DNA of 64,000 nt from contig NZ_JADBEC010000002.1 of assembly GCF_014873945.1 (NCBI RefSeq), forward strand, positions 62,001 through 126,000. Direction: 5' to 3'. The notes under the pieces were generated by a model that had not been told where the DNA came from, searched no databases, and saw only the letters and a list, made by a program, of their open reading frames with translations. Below, in pieces: positions 61,039-64,000 of this stretch (position 1 is the stretch's first letter; each line of letters opens with the position of its first letter). A program made the translations under genes and the position numbers. The stretch is from Rhizobium viscosum (lineage in GTDB: Bacteria > Pseudomonadota > Alphaproteobacteria > Rhizobiales > Rhizobiaceae).

Positions 61039-62292
61039 TCAGGCCTGACGCTTTACCTTCTTGTAGGCAGCGATCAGGTTGGGGATCTGATAAGGCCAGG
61101 CAAGGCTGCTTGCGACGCGCTCCCTACCGATAGCGCCCATTCGCGCACGCTCTTCCGGATTCTCAAGGAGGGCTACGATTTTCTCAGCGAAATCCTTCGC
61201 ATCGTTGGCCTTTGCGTAAAGCGAGGCCTCTTCGGCACTGCGCCTGCCTTCCGTTACGTCGAACTGAACGATCGGTTTGCCGAGTGCCATATATTCGATG
61301 ATCTTGTTCATCGTCGACTTATCGTTCATCGGGTTGACGCGATCGGGATTGACGCAGACATCCGCCGTTGAAAGCACTTCGAGAAGATCGTGGTCGGAGA
61401 CGCGTCCGGTGAAGGTTACGCATTCCGAAAGGCCCATCCTTTCGGCATCGGCCGCCAAGCCCTTGGCGCTTGGGCCGCCGCCGACCAGAACGAACTGAAT
61501 GTCATCGCGGCCCATCTGGTTTTTAATGTGCGCAACGGCATCGAGAAGAATGTCGACGCCTTCCTGGGCCCCCATGACGCCAACGTAACCGACCAGATAT
61601 TTCCGGCCCTTCTTGAGCGACTGGTTGGGTTCGACGGCGACGAAACGAGAAAGGTCGGGACCACTTCTGACAACGTAAATGTCGTCGGCTTTCTTGCCCC
61701 CGCGGACCTGGGCGATTTCCCGGTAGCTCTCATTTGTCGAGATGACGACACGCGCGCTTTTAAACGTGATCCATTCGAAGCAGCACATCAGCCTCCAGAA
61801 GAAGCCGCGCTTTTCGTACTTTGCCTCGTAGAGTTCGGGATTGATGTCGTGGTGATCAAAGATATAGGGGACGCCAAAAAGCCGGAACTGCAAGGCAACC
61901 AGAAAAATAAGATCCGGCGGATTGCAGCCGTGAACAGTATCGAAGCCGTGACGGAAGAAAATCTTCCAAGCCAGAACAGTTTCCCAAAAGAGGGCAACTC
62001 CATACTCCAGCAGGTAGCCCAGCGCACCGCTTGCATCAAGCGGAAGAGGGTGCCGGTAAACGTGGATGCCTTCGATGCATTCGTAGCGTTCCGTGAAGCC
62101 TTTTCCTGTCGGGCAGATGACGCAAACCTGTGCACCGGCGGCCGTCAAAGTTCGGGCCTCCTGCCAGACGCGACGGTCGAAGGGAACTGGCAAGTTCTCC
62201 ACGATGATCAGCACTTTTCGGCCTTTCAGGGGCAAAGCGCTGACGTCTGCTGCGTCATCAAGGGCTGTATCGAATGTTTCTTGAATTGCCAT
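61039..62292 (-). CDS. glycosyltransferase family 4
   Basis: This roughly 417-residue GT-B glycosyltransferase has the N-terminal 'VLIIVENLPVPFDRRVWQEARTLTAAGAQVCVICP', typical of WcfI-like GT4 enzymes. The C-terminal half has 'YLVGYVGVMGAQEGVDILLDAV', 'LVGGGPSAKGL', and the E-x7-E-like segment 'MNKIIEYMALGKPIVQFD'. The ATG at 62292 is chosen over an upstream TTG. It lies 71 bases after the dehydrogenase gene and is probably in the same operon. Confidence 0.9.
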   Translation of the reverse strand: MAIQETFDTALDDAADVSALPLKGRKVLIIVENLPVPFDRRVWQEARTLTAAGAQVCVICPTGKGFTERYECIEGIHVYRHPLPLDASGALGYLLEYGVALFWETVLAWKIFFRHGFDTVHGCNPPDLIFLVALQFRLFGVPYIFDHHDINPELYEAKYEKRGFFWRLMCCFEWITFKSARVVISTNESYREIAQVRGGKKADDIYVVRSGPDLSRFVAVEPNQSLKKGRKYLVGYVGVMGAQEGVDILLDAVAHIKNQMGRDDIQFVLVGGGPSAKGLAADAERMGLSECVTFTGRVSDHDLLEVLSTADVCVNPDRVNPMNDKSTMNKIIEYMALGKPIVQFDVTEGRRSAEEASLYAKANDAKDFAEKIVALLENPEERARMGAIGRERVASSLAWPYQIPNLIAAYKKVKRQA

Positions 62293-62363
62293 CGATTGCC
62301 TACTCTTGGTATTTCTCAAAGAGTCGGCCTCCGAAGAGGCCGATGAGGTTTTCTGTTTTTTCT

Positions 62364-63629
62364 CTAGTGCAAGGTATTTGTGTCAACCGTCCTTGCGGCT
62401 TTCACGTCTATCTTTGCCAAACTGCCGTTTGTATCGATCACCAGGTCGTATTCGGTGCCCTCTGCGTCCTCCTTCGAAACCATGATCTCGGAGATGGACG
62501 GAAGATGGGAGAAAGCATAGCCCATATTTTGACCTAGCAATTGCGTCGGTTTGACGGCTGGATCGTAAATGCTGAGCTTGTAGCCGGCTGTGATCAACTT
62601 ATGCGCAAGGTTAAGCTGAGGACTTTCGCGCAGGTCGTCGCTTTCCGCCTTGAAGGCCAGTCCAAGCATGAGGATGTTTGCCTTCGGAGCAATATCGCGC
62701 GTAACATAGTCGAAGATAAAGCGCTTATGCGCTTCGTTCGAACGCAGCAGTGAATCGACCAGGTGATTGAACGCGCCTACTTCCTCGGAGATATGCGCCA
62801 AGGCTCTGACGTCCTTGGGAAGGCAGGAGCCGCCAAACGGGCCGCCAGGACGCATGTAGTAAGGCGAGATGTTCAGCTTTGTATCCGAGACGAATATCTT
62901 GTGTACTGTCTGCGGGTCGATGTCGAGTTGAACGCAAACGCGCCCGATTTCGTTTGCAAACGCAACCTTGACGGCGTGCCAGGTGTTGTCGACGAATTTG
63001 GTAAATTCGGCTTCGCGATAGCCGGTGACGAACATCGGCGCATCGATGTTCTTATAGAGTTCGGTCATGCGGTCCGACGGCTGGCCATTTTGGGTGCCGA
63101 CAACGATCTTCGGCGGATTGAAGTAATCCTTGATCGCAACGGATTCACGCAGGAATTCCGGATTGTAGACAATTTCTACCGCCCTGGCGAAGTCCTTGCC
63201 GAGATGGGCCCTGAAGATCGGCGCGATCAGCCCGTCAATGGATCCCGGCCGGATCGTGCTGCGGAAAACGACCGTTAGCGGCTTTTCGCGGGAGGGATCT
63301 ACGCCAAGAGCGATCTGGCGCGAGACCTCTGCGATGAACGTCATATTGTGCGAGCCGTCTGCTGCGCTCGGCGTGCCAACGCAAACAATCGCCAGGTCGC
63401 ATTCCGAGAGCAATTTGCCCACCTGCGAAACAACAGTCAGGCGATTATCGGCCAGACCCATCGCCAAGAGGTCGTCAAGCCCTGGCTCATAAATTGGAGA
63501 ATGGCCTGAAAGGATGAGTTTTACCTTGTCTTCGTGAGGTTCCACGCCGACGATTGAATGACCTTCTTTGAGCAGGCATCCGGCACCTGTGAGGCCGACA
63601 TAGCCAAGGCCAAAGATTGCAATTTTCAT
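62364..63629 (-). CDS. UDP-glucose/GDP-mannose dehydrogenase family, AlgD-like
   Basis: This 421-residue NAD-dependent nucleotide-sugar dehydrogenase starts 'MKIAIFGLGYVGLTGAGCLLKEGH' (Rossmann GxGxxG). It has the catalytic Cys269 in 'PFGGSCLPKDVRAL' and 'LGLAFKAESDDLRESP'. Length, the Cys position (268 in Pseudomonas AlgD) and the SCLPKD context fit GDP-mannose 6-dehydrogenase better than UDP-glucose dehydrogenase. The product would be GDP-mannuronate. AGGAG lies 8 bases before the ATG. It supplies an acidic sugar for the glycan made by its neighbours. Confidence 0.88.
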   Translation of the reverse strand: MKIAIFGLGYVGLTGAGCLLKEGHSIVGVEPHEDKVKLILSGHSPIYEPGLDDLLAMGLADNRLTVVSQVGKLLSECDLAIVCVGTPSAADGSHNMTFIAEVSRQIALGVDPSREKPLTVVFRSTIRPGSIDGLIAPIFRAHLGKDFARAVEIVYNPEFLRESVAIKDYFNPPKIVVGTQNGQPSDRMTELYKNIDAPMFVTGYREAEFTKFVDNTWHAVKVAFANEIGRVCVQLDIDPQTVHKIFVSDTKLNISPYYMRPGGPFGGSCLPKDVRALAHISEEVGAFNHLVDSLLRSNEAHKRFIFDYVTRDIAPKANILMLGLAFKAESDDLRESPQLNLAHKLITAGYKLSIYDPAVKPTQLLGQNMGYAFSHLPSISEIMVSKEDAEGTEYDLVIDTNGSLAKIDVKAARTVDTNTLH

Positions 63630-64000
63630 TCGCACGCTCCTGCTGTTTGTGACTTTGCGGCGATAGTCAAAAATTTACATCGATTACGCAACCGCAAAAA
63701 AATGAACGTTCCGTCGATGACCAATTTCGATCATGTTTGTATAGGGCATATGACATTTTCGAAATACCCCACCAAGGGATTTTTTTAAGGAAGCGCTGGG
63801 ATTGGGGCCACTCGTCCGCAAAAAACCCTTTATATTCAGAGGCTTAATGTACGCTTTTGCGTTGAGTTGAATTAATTTTTACACGTTTGCCGTATCGATT
63901 CGAGATGGTTCCGAGCGCGCCGAATTCTCCAGGATGGGAAGTGTGCGGTGCAGCAAATGGACGGCTGGCTGCCTGCAAAACTACCCGCAATAGTTCCGAA
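63630..64000. other. upstream region of the AlgD-like gene, to window end
   Basis: No gene is seen in these 371 bases. The stretch is AT-rich for this genome between about 63660 and 63880 and should hold the promoter of the dehydrogenase/glycosyltransferase operon, but no specific site is recognised. Confidence 0.5.

Overview
The window looks like part of a secondary replicon (chromid) of a Rhizobium-type alphaproteobacterium. GC-rich coding sequence, many solute ABC importers, a BA14K-family protein, PrsD/PrsE-type type I secretion and a minCDE operon all fit Rhizobiaceae, where minCDE usually sits on a secondary replicon. No rRNA, tRNA, insertion sequence, phage gene or CRISPR array was found. 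The assignment to Rhizobium is an inference from gene content.

Layout. 1-7.7 kb: a plant-signal type locus with a LuxR solo flanked by two proline iminopeptidases, one of them leading a YejABEF/Dpp-like peptide importer operon. 7.7-15.9 kb: one long minus-strand operon with a BMP-type nucleoside/purine importer, a purine deaminase-like amidohydrolase, a GST-like protein, an oxygenase subunit lacking Rieske ligands and a stand-alone Rieske protein. I read it as a relative of the NdmCDE N7-demethylase. 16-20 kb: an acylphosphatase-like protein without catalytic residues, a DsbA-like protein, DUF763, a BA14K protein and a Gly/Asn-rich exported protein. 19.9-22.2 kb: a NarX/NarL-like two-component system led by a 56-residue membrane protein behind a textbook EcfG (general stress) promoter. 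22.5-28.9 kb: a surface-glycan locus with three nucleotidyltransferase-like domains, a HAD phosphatase, a GDPD-like enzyme, a glycosyltransferase and a flippase. 29-35.3 kb: small stress-type genes, treS, an exonuclease III gene and rpsU. 35.3-37.4 kb: an acyltransferase and a hydrolase.

37.7-39.6 kb is minCDE, with a perfect CtrA box (TTAA-N7-TTAA) in front of minC. 39.6-45.4 kb is an Ugp-type glycerophosphodiester or glycerol phosphate importer operon that includes its own GDPD enzyme, followed by an RpiR regulator gene. 45.7-63.6 kb is an exopolysaccharide region: acyltransferases, an SGNH hydrolase, hexapeptide acetyltransferases, a flippase, two glycosyltransferases, a PL5 alginate-lyase homologue with its active-site spacing intact, a secreted beta-helix/RTX protein with its own type I exporter, and an AlgD-like nucleotide-sugar dehydrogenase. 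Together these suggest an acidic, O-acylated polysaccharide, possibly containing uronate, that is modified outside the cell.

All family assignments come from reading the translated sequence and remembered family motifs. No search was run.
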